Origin: Betaproteobacteria bacterium | GTDB lineage: Bacteria > Pseudomonadota > Gammaproteobacteria > Burkholderiales > SG8-41 | Assembly (NCBI GenBank): GCA_028292435.1 | Contig: JAQGMI010000009.1 | Location: 1 to 64,000, forward strand | DNA: 64,000 nt | Direction of reading: 5' to 3' | Part shown: positions 31,846-41,432 of the stretch, piece by piece | Numbering within the stretch: position 1 is the stretch's first letter | How the letters are laid out: every line of letters starts with the position of its first letter | Notes under the pieces: generated by a model | Told to the model about the DNA's origin: nothing | The model's input: only the letters and a program-made list of their open reading frames with translations | Databases searched by the model: none | Made by a program: the position numbers and the translations under genes

Positions 31846-33114
31846 TCAGGCTGCCGGCACCAGTTGCCGCGCGCGCAACGGCATCAAGACCCATATCGCC
31901 ATAACAGCGGCCAACGCATTCATCCCCGCCGCGCAATAAAAAGTCAGCCGCCAGTCGATACTCGGCAACAAGGTTGCGCTGAACAGCATCGCCACCAACG
32001 CCGCCGTGCCTTTTGCGGTAAACAGTAGCCCGGCGTGAGTCGACGCGTAGCGCGCGCCGAACGTATCGGCGCAAGTTGCCGGAAACAAGCTATACATTGC
32101 ACCCCAGCCGAAAAAAATCAGGCCGGTCATCAGGACGAACCCGACAGGCTCATGCCCCAATTGCCCAAGCCCGACGATTGCGAGCGCTTCGATGCTGAAT
32201 GCAATGCACAGTGTGTGCTCACGGCCGAGACGATCGGACAGCGAACCGAGAATAGGCCGCGTAAGTCCGCTGAAGATGCGATCGAGTACCAGCGCAAACG
32301 TGAGCGCGGGCAGGGTGAGCTCAAGTATTGATACCGGCAGGTTCGCGACTTTGTAATCCTTGGCGATCGGCGCAAGTTGAGAAATCGCCATCAAGCCCGC
32401 AAGCACCGCGAGAAAGAACATTAAGTACATTACCCAGAATACCGGGACGCGCAGGATTTCGAGGGCGCCGTAGTTGCGCATTGCCTGAGGGTCAACCGGG
32501 ACAGATGTAAAGTTGGCATCACGCGGCGATGCGATGAACGCGGCCGCAATGACGACTATCGCGCCTTGGCCAAGTCCAAAACAAATGAACGCACTCTCAA
32601 AGCCATGCGCCTGGATGAACGCATGAACCGGCAAGACGGTCGCCGCTGACACCGTGCCAAAACCAGCCGCCGTCAAGCCCACCGCGAGGCCGCGTTGCGA
32701 TGGAAACCATTTGAGCGCGTTGCCGATGCAGGCGCCATAAACGGCAGACACACCCATGCCGCCGATGACGGCATTCGCATAAAGCACCGTCAGCGAATCG
32801 GCAAATGCGTTCGAGGTCCATGCGATGGCGGCGAAACATCCGCCAGCCGTCGTGACGACACGTGCACCGTAACGGTCGGCAAGATAACCCGCGACCGGCA
32901 TGAGCCATGTCGAGCACAGAATGAAAAGCGTGAACGCGAACTGGATGTCGGCGCGTCCCCACTGAAATTTGGCATCGAGGGGATTGACGAACAGCGACCA
33001 ACCGTATTGAAGGTTGGCCACCATGACCATGCAAACGATACCGAGCGCAATCTGCAACCAGCGGTCTGTGGTGCTGCCGATGCCGTCTGCTCGAGTAGGT
33101 CCCATGACCGGCAC
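31846..33114 (-). CDS. MFS transporter, OxlT-like oxalate/formate antiporter
   Basis: A twelve-helix MFS carrier of 422 aa that probably exchanges oxalate for formate across the inner membrane. It follows the OxlT family pattern: NLQYGWSLFVNP near residue 34, the loop GYLADRYGAR, KWFPSQRGLAVGLTAAGFG, and the two charged residues OxlT uses for oxalate, Arg286 (GLTRPILG) and Lys368 (LFTAKGTAAL). FGWGAMYSLFPATCADTFG also fits. The start is a GTG at 33114, with an ATG nine bases later as alternative. It begins 15 bp after tctA, so it should be co-transcribed with tctCBA. Confidence 0.82.
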   Translation of the reverse strand: MPVMGPTRADGIGSTTDRWLQIALGIVCMVMVANLQYGWSLFVNPLDAKFQWGRADIQFAFTLFILCSTWLMPVAGYLADRYGARVVTTAGGCFAAIAWTSNAFADSLTVLYANAVIGGMGVSAVYGACIGNALKWFPSQRGLAVGLTAAGFGTVSAATVLPVHAFIQAHGFESAFICFGLGQGAIVVIAAAFIASPRDANFTSVPVDPQAMRNYGALEILRVPVFWVMYLMFFLAVLAGLMAISQLAPIAKDYKVANLPVSILELTLPALTFALVLDRIFSGLTRPILGSLSDRLGREHTLCIAFSIEALAIVGLGQLGHEPVGFVLMTGLIFFGWGAMYSLFPATCADTFGARYASTHAGLLFTAKGTAALVAMLFSATLLPSIDWRLTFYCAAGMNALAAVMAIWVLMPLRARQLVPAA

Positions 33115-33129
33115 CGGATGATTAAGCGG

Positions 33130-34623
33130 CTAGTCGCCGCGCAAGCGGGTCAGGATTTTTGACAGCAACGGCCAGAACAACATGACAAGCGACAGGGTGG
33201 TAATGCCGCCGACCAGCCAGTTAGAAAAGAACACGCCAACTTCGCCCTGCGATATCAACATCGATTGGCGGAACGAATCTTCCGCGCGGTCGCCCAGTAC
33301 CAGCGCGAGCACGAGCGGTGCCAGCGGATAATCGAGCTTTTTGAAGACGTAGCCGATCACGCCGAACAGCAGCATGAACCAGATATCCAGCATCGCGTTG
33401 TGCACGGTATAGGCGCCGATCGCGCAAATCACGATGATGATCGGCGCAATGATCGAAAACGGGATGCGCAGTATGGCGGCGAACAATGGCACGCAAGTCA
33501 GCACGACGATCAGGCCGGCCAGATTGCCGAGATACATGCTGGCGATCAGACCCCATACAAAGTCTTTTTGCTCCACAAACAGCAAGGGGCCGGGTTGCAG
33601 GCCCCAGATCAAGAGTCCGCCGAGCAATACCGCGGCGGTGGGCGAACCCGGTATGCCCAGCGCCAGCATCGGCAGCAGCGCACTCGTGCCCGCCGCATGC
33701 GCAGCAGTCTCGGGCGCGATAACGCCTTCGATCTGGCCGGTCCCGAATTTTTCGCCGTCTTTCGACACGCGCTTGGCGACGCCATAGCTCATGAACGAAG
33801 CCGGCGTGGCGCCGCCGGGCGTGATGCCCATCCAGCAGCCGATCAAGCAGCTTCTGAGTGAAGTGAGCCAGTAGCGGGGCAGCTTCTTCCACGTCTCGAG
33901 CACAACTTTCGGATTGATCTTGGCGGTTTTGCCCGTAAACGACAGGCCCTCTTCCATCGACAACAGAATTTCGCCGATGCCGAACAGCCCGATCACCGCG
34001 ATCAGAAAATCGAAACCGCGCATGAGATCGGTGAAGCCGAATATCAACCGCAACTGGCCGGTCACCGTATCCATGCCGACCGCGGCAAGCCCGAAACCGA
34101 GCGTCATTGCGGCAAGCGTCTTGAACGGCGAACCCTTGCCCATGCCAATGAAACTGCAGAACGTCAGCAGATACACCGAGAAAAATTCAGGCGGTCCGAA
34201 CTGCAGCGCGAACTGTGCGACGAGCGGCGCCAGAAAAGTGATCATGATGACGGCAACCAGCGCGCCGATAAACGACGACGTGAACGCGGCGGTCAGCGCT
34301 TCGCCCGCGCGGCCTTGTTGCGCCATTGGGTAGCCGTCGAAAGTAGTCGCGACCGACCATGGCTCGCCGGGAATATTGAACAGGATCGAGGTGATCGCGC
34401 CGCCGAACAATGCGCCCCAGTAGATGCACGACAGCATGATGATCGCGGAGGTTGGCGGCATCGTAAACGTGAGCGGCAGCAAGATCGCCACGCCATTGGC
34501 GCCGCCGAGCCCGGGCAGCACGCCGATGATGACGCCGAGCACGATGCCGATCATCATCAGAAGCAGATTGAAAGGCGTCAGCACGACCGAGAAGCCGTGG
34601 AACAGTGCGCTGATTTCTACCAC
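33130..34623 (-). CDS. tctA: tripartite tricarboxylate transporter large permease TctA
   Basis: The large, roughly twelve-helix inner-membrane subunit of a TTT-family secondary carrier (497 aa, usual length). Family motifs are GVLPGLGGANGVAILLPLTF near the N terminus, SCIYWGALFGGAITSILFNIPGEP, GITPGGATPASFMSYGVAK, LLPMLALGIPGSPTAAVLLG and LGNLAGLIVVL. It starts at GTG with a G-rich site. It works with TctB and the periplasmic receptor TctC encoded just upstream. The substrate is a carboxylate; the oxalate island suggests a di- or tricarboxylate linked to C1 or oxalate metabolism, but this is inference. Confidence 0.95.
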   Translation of the reverse strand: MVEISALFHGFSVVLTPFNLLLMMIGIVLGVIIGVLPGLGGANGVAILLPLTFTMPPTSAIIMLSCIYWGALFGGAITSILFNIPGEPWSVATTFDGYPMAQQGRAGEALTAAFTSSFIGALVAVIMITFLAPLVAQFALQFGPPEFFSVYLLTFCSFIGMGKGSPFKTLAAMTLGFGLAAVGMDTVTGQLRLIFGFTDLMRGFDFLIAVIGLFGIGEILLSMEEGLSFTGKTAKINPKVVLETWKKLPRYWLTSLRSCLIGCWMGITPGGATPASFMSYGVAKRVSKDGEKFGTGQIEGVIAPETAAHAAGTSALLPMLALGIPGSPTAAVLLGGLLIWGLQPGPLLFVEQKDFVWGLIASMYLGNLAGLIVVLTCVPLFAAILRIPFSIIAPIIIVICAIGAYTVHNAMLDIWFMLLFGVIGYVFKKLDYPLAPLVLALVLGDRAEDSFRQSMLISQGEVGVFFSNWLVGGITTLSLVMLFWPLLSKILTRLRGD

Positions 34624-34665
34624 CGTGCCCCCGCTTGCCGCGATGGGCGTTGTATCAATCGCATG

Positions 34666-35181
34666 TCAATAGCCCAGGAATTGCAGCGGATCGAAATCGC
34701 CCTTGAAAAGCGGGACCTTGAACCAGACTTCGAACATCAGAAAGAAACTCACATTGACGGCGATGCCGACGACGATACTGCGCAGCCACGAGTACTTGCC
34801 CAACCACGCCATGAAGATCGCGATGTAAACGGCGGAAGCCACATAGATACCCAGATACTTGACGCCGAGCACATAGATGCCCGCCGGTATCAAGACAGTC
34901 AACACGAGCTTGAGCGGGCCCCAACTGACAAAGATCCCGGAATCAGCCGGCTTGACGAGTATTGCCTGCACGAAATTCACCACGCTCGAGATGCAGATCA
35001 GGATGCCGATGTAAAAAGGGAAGTAGCCTGATTGCGGCCCGTCGCTGCCCCACTTGGACCCGAGCCGGTAACTGTCATAGATGACAATCGCGCCAACGGT
35101 AAACAACAGCACGGCGACAACGAGTTCGACGCTGCGCATCGAAATGCCCGGCTCGGCGGCCGGATCTTTATCTTTTGTCAT
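34666..35181 (-). CDS. tctB: tripartite tricarboxylate transporter small permease TctB
   Basis: A 171-aa protein with four predicted membrane helices (~residues 20-40, 57-75, 90-115, 130-150), the usual TctB layout. The motif GPQSGYFPFYIGILICISS is typical of the family. It lies between tctC and tctA on the same strand, 42 bp before tctA. It forms the membrane complex with TctA. Confidence 0.92.
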   Translation of the reverse strand: MTKDKDPAAEPGISMRSVELVVAVLLFTVGAIVIYDSYRLGSKWGSDGPQSGYFPFYIGILICISSVVNFVQAILVKPADSGIFVSWGPLKLVLTVLIPAGIYVLGVKYLGIYVASAVYIAIFMAWLGKYSWLRSIVVGIAVNVSFFLMFEVWFKVPLFKGDFDPLQFLGY

Positions 35182-35267
35182 TGCGAGGGCCAGTTTTTGT
35201 ACGCCGCACGCTTTGCGCGAGCCGTCTACTCCGACGCCTCGCGCAATTCATGATGAAGAAAATCAAA

Positions 35268-36284
35268 CTAGGGTTTCGCGAGGAATCCCGCTTCGCGCAT
35301 CAGTTCTCGATGTGCAGCTTCGGCCTTCTCGACCCATTTCGCGTAGTCAGCGCCGCTCATGAACGTAGTATTGAATGCACCGTCTTCCATGAATTTTTTC
35401 CAGTCGGCGGTTTCGCGCACTCGCTTAAAGAGATCGACGTAATAATCGACTTGCTCCTTGCTGGCACCGGCCGGCATGAAGATGCCGCGCAGCATCACGT
35501 AATCGGTCGGCACGCCGGCTTCTTTGCACGTCGGAATGTCGTACCACGACATGGTGTCCGTGACCTTAGTCTTGTACGGCATGCGCGTGTCATCGAACAC
35601 GCATAGCGGGCGCAATTTGCCGGCGCGCCACTGGGCGACCGCCTCGATCGGATTGTTGACGCTCGAGTCGATGTGCTTGCCGACCAATTGCACCGCGACG
35701 TCGCCGCCGCCCTTGAACGGGATATAAGTGAATTTGACGCCGGTTGCTTTTTCGATCGCCACCGTGATGATTTGATCTTCCTGTTTGGAACCGGTGCCGC
35801 CCATCTTGAACTTGTTCGGCCCGCCTGCTTTCACCGCGTCGAGATATTCCTTGGCGGTCTTGTACGGCGTCTCGGCATTGACCCACAGCACGAACTGGTC
35901 GAGCGCGAGCATGGCGACGGGTGTCATGTCTTTCCAGCTGAACGGCACGCCGGTCGCGAGCGGCGTCGTGAACAGGTTAGACAGCGTAATGATGATCTTG
36001 TTGGGGTCGCCCTTCGCTTCCTTGACGGCGAGAAATCCTTCCGCGCCGGCGCCGCCGGATTTATTGACGACGATCAGCGGCTGCTTCATCAAATTGTTCT
36101 TGGTGATGACGCCTTGCAGCAATCGCGCCATCTGGTCGGCGCCGCCTCCAGTGCCCGCCGGCACGACGAATTCGACAGGCTTGGTGGGCTCCCATCCGGC
36201 GCCGAACGCCGGCGCCATGACCGCAATTGCACTCAGCGCAAAGATCGGTAGCACGGCGAGTCGAGTAACCATCGCTTTTTTCAT
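35268..36284 (-). CDS. tctC: tripartite tricarboxylate transporter receptor TctC (Bug family)
   Basis: A periplasmic receptor of 338 aa for the TctAB carrier. It has an N-terminal signal peptide (residues ~1-28, MAPAFGAG) and then the Bug signature PVEFVVPAGTGGGADQMARLLQ, with substrate-contacting loops such as KSGGAGAEGFLAV. The ribosome site GGAGGAAGT is strong. Being upstream of tctB and tctA makes it the cognate receptor, unlike the orphan Bug proteins elsewhere in this window. It has more Lys in the middle part than the orphan Bugs. Confidence 0.93.
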   Translation of the reverse strand: MKKAMVTRLAVLPIFALSAIAVMAPAFGAGWEPTKPVEFVVPAGTGGGADQMARLLQGVITKNNLMKQPLIVVNKSGGAGAEGFLAVKEAKGDPNKIIITLSNLFTTPLATGVPFSWKDMTPVAMLALDQFVLWVNAETPYKTAKEYLDAVKAGGPNKFKMGGTGSKQEDQIITVAIEKATGVKFTYIPFKGGGDVAVQLVGKHIDSSVNNPIEAVAQWRAGKLRPLCVFDDTRMPYKTKVTDTMSWYDIPTCKEAGVPTDYVMLRGIFMPAGASKEQVDYYVDLFKRVRETADWKKFMEDGAFNTTFMSGADYAKWVEKAEAAHRELMREAGFLAKP

Positions 36285-36417
36285 ACTTCCTCCATGGCGT
36301 TAAATGAAACGGCTCCCGTTTTCAATTTTTTTTATTCTGCTTCCAGACTACGACCGGCGGAACCGCCTTAGATTCAATTCGCGCATGACGCATCGACAAG
36401 CACTTGGGAGGTTCGCC

Positions 36418-37596
36418 TCATTTCACCAGCACCAGCGGAACCTCGATCAGTTGGAGCACTCTGGAGGCGACCGACCCCATCAGCATATTGGCCGCAGCGC
36501 TCATGCCGCGAGTGCACATCAAAACCTCGTTGACCTGTTCTTCCTTGGCGAAACTGGCAACATACTCGGCAGTCTCGCCAACGCCGACGTGATACGAGTA
36601 TTTAAGACCTGCCTGATCGAGCATGGCACGCGCCGCCGTCAGCGCCTTCATGCCCTCTTCCTGGTGAAGCTGTTCCGCCTGTCCGTGCACGCCGCGCACG
36701 GTCCCGGGAAATGGGCGTTGCACATTGAGAAGTTTAATGTCGAGGGGTTCCTTGAAGAGCGCCGCCTGCCGGATTGCCAGTTCGACGGCGCGCAGACAGT
36801 TGCTCGACCCATCGACCGGCACCAGGACTTTCAGATTCCTGCCTTCGCCGGTTGCGGCCGCGCCGCCAGCAGGCGTGATTTCCGTTTTGCTATGTCCCGC
36901 GCGCGCAGTCATGATTTTGCCTATGAGTATCACGAAGGCCGCGCCGGCGATCTGCGCCCAGCTGAGGTCGCCGACGACCGGCAGATGAATATGCATCCAC
37001 GACATATTGACGTCGATCCAGTCCTTGAGCGCCGGATCGGTGATGAGCATCTCACCCGCGACCCAACCTAACAGCGCCGCGCCGCCGGTGATGATGACCG
37101 GATAACGGTCCATCAATTTAAGGATGATCGTGCTGCCGAAAATGATCAGCGGAATGCTGATGGCAAGACCCAGCATCAACAGGATGTTGTCGCCCTTTGC
37201 AGCCGCCGCAACGCCGATGACATTGTCCAGGCTCATGACGAGATCGGCGATCAAAATCGTGCGGATCGCCGCCCACAGATTGCCGCTCGACTTGATTCCG
37301 TCTTCGTCCCCTTCTTCCGGCACCAGCAGTTGTATTGCAATCCAGAACAACAACAAGGCGCCGACCAGCTTGAGATAAGGAAATTTGAGCATCTCGACGG
37401 CGACGATTGTCAAAATCACGCGCATGACAATTGCGGCGACCGAACCCCAGATGATGGCTTGCTTCTGCTGGTGCGCGGGCAGCGAGCGCGCGGCGAGCGC
37501 GATCACGACGGCGTTGTCGCCCGACAGTACGATGTTGACGATAATGATCTGGCCAAGCCCGACCCAGAATGCGGGATTGGATAAATATTCAATCAT
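36418..37596 (-). CDS. TerC family membrane protein fused to universal stress domain
   Basis: A 392-aa fusion. Residues ~1-225 form a TerC (YjbE-like) membrane module with about seven helices and the acidic metal-transport motifs LSGDNAVVIALAAR and MSLDNVIGVAAAAKGDN, so manganese or other metal export is plausible. A short loop joins residues ~250-392, a UspA-like nucleotide-binding domain (KVLVPVDGSSNCLRAVELA, LMCTRGMSAAANMLMGSVASRVLQ). The fusion would place a stress/nucleotide sensor on a metal transporter. It sits between tctC and fhs, with 132-135 bp gaps on both sides. Confidence 0.85.
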   Translation of the reverse strand: MIEYLSNPAFWVGLGQIIIVNIVLSGDNAVVIALAARSLPAHQQKQAIIWGSVAAIVMRVILTIVAVEMLKFPYLKLVGALLLFWIAIQLLVPEEGDEDGIKSSGNLWAAIRTILIADLVMSLDNVIGVAAAAKGDNILLMLGLAISIPLIIFGSTIILKLMDRYPVIITGGAALLGWVAGEMLITDPALKDWIDVNMSWMHIHLPVVGDLSWAQIAGAAFVILIGKIMTARAGHSKTEITPAGGAAATGEGRNLKVLVPVDGSSNCLRAVELAIRQAALFKEPLDIKLLNVQRPFPGTVRGVHGQAEQLHQEEGMKALTAARAMLDQAGLKYSYHVGVGETAEYVASFAKEEQVNEVLMCTRGMSAAANMLMGSVASRVLQLIEVPLVLVK

Positions 37597-37731
37597 GCTG
37601 ACTCCTCGGCTCCGACTGAGTTATTTTTGGTTTGCTTCCTGCGAGAGGTCGCAACTATACACGGGGCAAGCGGACGCGTCACGAGCGGGGGGTTCCTCGA
37701 AAAACGCCGCACCTGCCCCTCCGAAAATGCG

Positions 37732-39408
37732 TTAAAACAATCCGACGACTTTGCCATCATCCGTGAGGTCGATTTTCTCGGCCGACGGAACTTTCGGCAG
37801 GCCCGGCATGGTCATGATATCGCCGCATACCATGACAACCAATTCGGCGCCGGCAGCAAGCCGCACGTCCCGCACATTGATGATGTGGCCGGACGGCGCG
37901 CCGCGTACTTTCGCATCGGTCGAGAACGACGACTGCGTTTTGGCCACGCATACCGGGTAATGCCCGTAACCGTCTTCCTGCAGCTTCGCGATCTGGCCGC
38001 GCACTTTGGCATCGGCGGTCACTTCTTTCGCGCCGTAAATTTTGGTCGCAATCTTGTTGACCTTTTCCCACAGTGTGTCTTTGTCTTCGTACACGTATTT
38101 CATCGGCGTCGGCTTGGTTTCGATCAGTTCGACCACTTTGCGCGCGACGTCCGCCGCACCTGCTCCGCCTTCAGCCCAATGGCGGGCGACCAAAACCGTT
38201 GCGCCGAGCGCTTCGACTTTTTTCTTGAGCAGATCGACTTCGGCATCGGTATCGAACGTAAAGTGGTTGATCGATACGACGCAGGGCAATCCGTAGTTCA
38301 CCGTCACGTTGTGCACATGGCGTTCGAGATTGGCAATGCCTTTTTCGAGCGCCGGCAGGTTTTCCTTGTTGAGTTCCTTGAGATCGGCGCCGCCATGATA
38401 TTTAAGCGCGCGGACCGTCGCGACCAGCACGACTGCCGACGGCCGCAGGCCGGATTTTCGGCATTTGATGTCGATGAATTTCTCAGCGCCCAGGTCGGCA
38501 CCGAAACCGGCTTCGGTTACGACGTAGTCCGCCAGCTTCAACGCGGTCTTGGTCGCTATCACGGAATTGCAGCCGTGCGCGATGTTGGCGAATGGTCCGC
38601 CGTGCACGAACGCGGGATTGTTTTCGAGCGTCTGCACGAGGTTCGGCTGCAGTGCGTCCTTCAAAAGCACCGTCATTGCGCCGTGCACGTTCAGGTCGCG
38701 CGCATGCACGGGTTTCAGATCGCGGGTGTAAGCAACCACGATGTTGCCAAGCCGCGTCTTAAGATCCTTGAGCGAATTCGCGAGACAGAAGATCGCCATC
38801 ACTTCGGATGCAACGACGATGTCAAAGCCGTCCTGGCGCGGATAGCCGTTGCCCGGGCCGCCGAGACCAACCGTGATGTCGCGCAGCGCGCGGTCGTTCA
38901 TGTCCATCACGCGCCGCCATGCAATGCGCCGCACATCGATGCCGAGTGCATTGCCATGGTGAATATGGTTATCAAGCGTCGCGGCGAGCAGATTGTTCGC
39001 CAGCGCGATTGCATTGAAGTCGCCGGTGAAATGCAGATTGATGTCTTCCATCGGCACGATTTGCGCGTAGCCGCCGCCGGCTGCGCCGCCCTTCACGCCG
39101 AACACGGGACCCAACGACGGTTCGCGCAGGCAGATCAGCGCTTTCTTGCCGATTTTGTTCAGCGCATCGCCGAGCCCTACCGTGGTGGTCGTCTTGCCTT
39201 CGCCGGCCGGCGTCGGGCTGATCGCCGTCACCAGGATCAGCTTGCCGTCTTTTTTCTTCGCCAGGCTGTCGACGTATTCGAGCGATATCTTCGCCTTGTA
39301 ATGACCGTATGGCACCAGCTGGTCGTCGGGAATGCCCAGCTTTTCGGCGATCTTGGTGATGCGTTGCATTTTCGCCGCTTGCGCGATTTCGATGTCAGAC
39401 AAAGCCAT
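37732..39408 (-). CDS. fhs: formate-tetrahydrofolate ligase
   Basis: Converts formate, ATP and tetrahydrofolate to 10-formyl-THF, the entry of formate into C1 assimilation. At 558 aa it has the normal length. The nucleotide-binding P-loop is [13 protein letters not shown] (66-78), and family stretches [56 protein letters not shown] and [11 protein letters not shown]-like [12 protein letters not shown] are present. The ATG follows a GGTGGAG site. The FNR-type box 95 bp upstream suggests control by the regulator beside oxc. Confidence 0.96.
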   Translation of the reverse strand: MALSDIEIAQAAKMQRITKIAEKLGIPDDQLVPYGHYKAKISLEYVDSLAKKKDGKLILVTAISPTPAGEGKTTTTVGLGDALNKIGKKALICLREPSLGPVFGVKGGAAGGGYAQIVPMEDINLHFTGDFNAIALANNLLAATLDNHIHHGNALGIDVRRIAWRRVMDMNDRALRDITVGLGGPGNGYPRQDGFDIVVASEVMAIFCLANSLKDLKTRLGNIVVAYTRDLKPVHARDLNVHGAMTVLLKDALQPNLVQTLENNPAFVHGGPFANIAHGCNSVIATKTALKLADYVVTEAGFGADLGAEKFIDIKCRKSGLRPSAVVLVATVRALKYHGGADLKELNKENLPALEKGIANLERHVHNVTVNYGLPCVVSINHFTFDTDAEVDLLKKKVEALGATVLVARHWAEGGAGAADVARKVVELIETKPTPMKYVYEDKDTLWEKVNKIATKIYGAKEVTADAKVRGQIAKLQEDGYGHYPVCVAKTQSSFSTDAKVRGAPSGHIINVRDVRLAAGAELVVMVCGDIMTMPGLPKVPSAEKIDLTDDGKVVGLF

Positions 39409-39474
39409 GGTGCTCCACCTTTTGCAGAATGTATGAGATGCGTTTTTTTAGTCGCCGGTCGGCGTGGACTCGGG

Positions 39475-39516
39475 AATATAGGCTGCAGCCGCTGCTTCGG
39501 CCTTGACCGCAGTCAA
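39475..39516 (-). promoter_or_regulatory. fhs promoter with FNR-type operator
   Basis: TTGACCGCAGTCAA (39503-39516) is a perfect TTGAC-N4-GTCAA palindrome. On the minus strand TATATT (39480-39475) lies with its centre 32 bp away, the class II activator geometry. The same 14-mer occurs upstream of sucC, within a longer identical stretch GGCCTTGACCGCAGTCAAT. Confidence 0.78.
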
Positions 39517-39531
39517 TTTTCTGCCTTCAGC

Positions 39532-40500
39532 TTACTCTGGTTTCACGTGGGCATCCCGCACGACCTTGCCCCATTTGACCCGCTCGGCACCGAGATAACG
39601 CGCAAATTCGGCGGGCGCGTCGGCGACCGGCTCGAACGCGTTTTTGAGCAGCGCCTCCCGCATTGCCGGCGCGTCGACGATCGCCTTGATTTCGCGTTGC
39701 AGGCGCTCCACGAGCGCACGCGGCGTGCCGGCGGGCGCAACCAGCCCGTTCCAGTTATTCGCTTCGTAGCCGGGCAGTCCCGATGCGGCTACCGTCGGCA
39801 ATTCCGGCACGACGAGCGAGCGCTGCGCCGTGCCGATCGCAAGTGCGCGCACGCGGCCGGCTTTAATATGGCCTTGGACCGTGGTCAGGTTGGCAAACAT
39901 GAGCATGAGGCGGCCGCCGATTAAATCCGTGACTGCCAGCGAACCGCCCTTGTACGGCACATGCACGAGTTCGATGCCCGCCATGCTGCGAAAAAGCTCG
40001 ACCGCGAGGTGACTGGCGCCGCCGACGCCGCTCGAGCCGAAAGTGTAAACGCCCGGCTGCGCTTTAGCCGCTGCGACGAGTTCCTTCACGTTCTGCGCCG
40101 CTACGGCCGGATGCACGACGAGCACATTGCTCGTCGCCGCAATATTGGTGATCGGCGCAAAGTCACGCTCGACATCGAACGGCAGCTTGGCGTACAACGC
40201 GGGCGCCACGGTCAGCGGCGGCGTTGCCATCAGCAGCGTGTAGCCGTCGGGCGCTGCGCGCGCGACGATCTCGGTTGCTATCAAGGTCCCGGCGCCGGTG
40301 CGATTATCGATGACCACGGCTTGACCGAGCGTCGCCGTCATCTGCTGACCGATCATGCGGGCAAGCACGTCGGTCGAGCCACCGGCCGCGTATGGCACGA
40401 CGATGCGCAATGGCCGCGACGGATACGTTTGTGCCGAGACGACGCCCGCAGCGGCGAGCGTGAGTGCCATGCAAATTAGCCGCGTGAACTGCTCAGGCAC
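39532..40500 (-). CDS. Bug family periplasmic solute receptor
   Basis: A 322-aa orphan receptor of the TctC/Bug family. It has a signal peptide (ALTLAAAGVVSAQ) and the signature LRIVVPYAAGGSTDVLARM, then IDNRTGAGTLIATEIVARAAPDGYTLLM. The start is GTG at 40500, with an ATG at 40470 as a shorter alternative. No permease gene is next to it. It is the last gene after fdh1B-fdh1A-hydrolase (17 bp after the hydrolase), so its ligand may be the hydrolase product or substrate, a tentative link. Confidence 0.9.
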   Translation of the reverse strand: MPEQFTRLICMALTLAAAGVVSAQTYPSRPLRIVVPYAAGGSTDVLARMIGQQMTATLGQAVVIDNRTGAGTLIATEIVARAAPDGYTLLMATPPLTVAPALYAKLPFDVERDFAPITNIAATSNVLVVHPAVAAQNVKELVAAAKAQPGVYTFGSSGVGGASHLAVELFRSMAGIELVHVPYKGGSLAVTDLIGGRLMLMFANLTTVQGHIKAGRVRALAIGTAQRSLVVPELPTVAASGLPGYEANNWNGLVAPAGTPRALVERLQREIKAIVDAPAMREALLKNAFEPVADAPAEFARYLGAERVKWGKVVRDAHVKPE

Positions 40501-40517
40501 GAGACAGTGTGCCGCCG

Positions 40518-41429
40518 TCAGGCGCGATAAATCGGCGCCGGCTGTGTAAGGTACGACAGCAGGATGTGATAGGCGATCGCGTAGTTGACGGCTTTGGTGC
40601 TGTTGTGCGCGATGCCCGGCATCACCGCAAACTGCTTGTCCGGATTCGGCAGCAGGTTGAAGAATGCGAGCAGGTCATCCATTGACGCGATGCCATCAAA
40701 CTCGCCGCGCATGATCAGCGTGGGTGCGGTAATTTTGCGCGGATCGACGAGCGGCAGGTTGGCGCACATGTCGACATACGTGCCGGTCGGCACCGAATCG
40801 TCGAGCGCCAGTATCTGCGCCGCGTACGCGTCAATCACTGCCTGGTCGGCGCCGCCATCGTGATCGCGCGTAAACATGGTTTGCACGAATGCACGGTCGA
40901 TCTTGCGGCGATTGTTTGCGCGATACTCGGCGAGCTTTTTGGTGCGCTCGGCGAGCGTCGGGCTGCCTTTGCCCGTCCACACGAATGCGCTCAGCACCAG
41001 TCGTGCGACACGCTCGGGATGCCGCTCGGCGTAGAGCGCCGCGCGCAATGCACCCGATGAGCTGCCGTAGAAATGAAATTGCTGAGTGCCTCGCGTCTTG
41101 ACGATGTAATCGACCGCCGCTTCGAGATCGTCCGCGCCGTTGGCGACGTCGCAATTGATATCGCGATGCTTGGACGAACGACCGTAGCCTTCCATGTCGA
41201 TGCACCAGGTGTCGAAACCGCGACGCGCGAACCAGTCCATCATCGATGCGTCAGGTTTGCCCGGCATTTGAAAATCAAAACCAGGCGTCGATGCCATCGA
41301 CGAGCCATGCACGAATATCAGCGTGCCCCTGCTCGGTTCGACCGCCCTCTTCTCCCATAGGAAAAGCTTGACGTCGCGTTTATGCGTCCAATGCTCTTTA
41401 CCGACTATCGGTGCGGCTGTCTGATCCAT
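40518..41429 (-). CDS. alpha/beta hydrolase
   Basis: A 303-aa soluble alpha/beta-fold hydrolase. The oxyanion region is LIFVHGSSMAS (HG at 41-42), the nucleophile elbow is YGSSSGAL with Ser124, and a catalytic His is likely in MPGIAHNSTKAV. The substrate is unknown; an ester, lactone or C-C bond hydrolase are all possible. It begins 3 bp after the formate dehydrogenase alpha gene and is co-transcribed with it and the downstream Bug receptor, which suggests carboxylate chemistry but does not prove it. Confidence 0.82.
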   Translation of the reverse strand: MDQTAAPIVGKEHWTHKRDVKLFLWEKRAVEPSRGTLIFVHGSSMASTPGFDFQMPGKPDASMMDWFARRGFDTWCIDMEGYGRSSKHRDINCDVANGADDLEAAVDYIVKTRGTQQFHFYGSSSGALRAALYAERHPERVARLVLSAFVWTGKGSPTLAERTKKLAEYRANNRRKIDRAFVQTMFTRDHDGGADQAVIDAYAAQILALDDSVPTGTYVDMCANLPLVDPRKITAPTLIMRGEFDGIASMDDLLAFFNLLPNPDKQFAVMPGIAHNSTKAVNYAIAYHILLSYLTQPAPIYRA

Positions 41430-41432
41430 GCG

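Noticed and set aside
37627-39924. A 765-codon plus-strand open frame opposite fhs
   Set aside because: It is antisense to a clear fhs gene and the start of a Bug gene; its translation is rich in Arg, His and Phe, with no family motif. It is a codon-bias shadow in GC-rich DNA.
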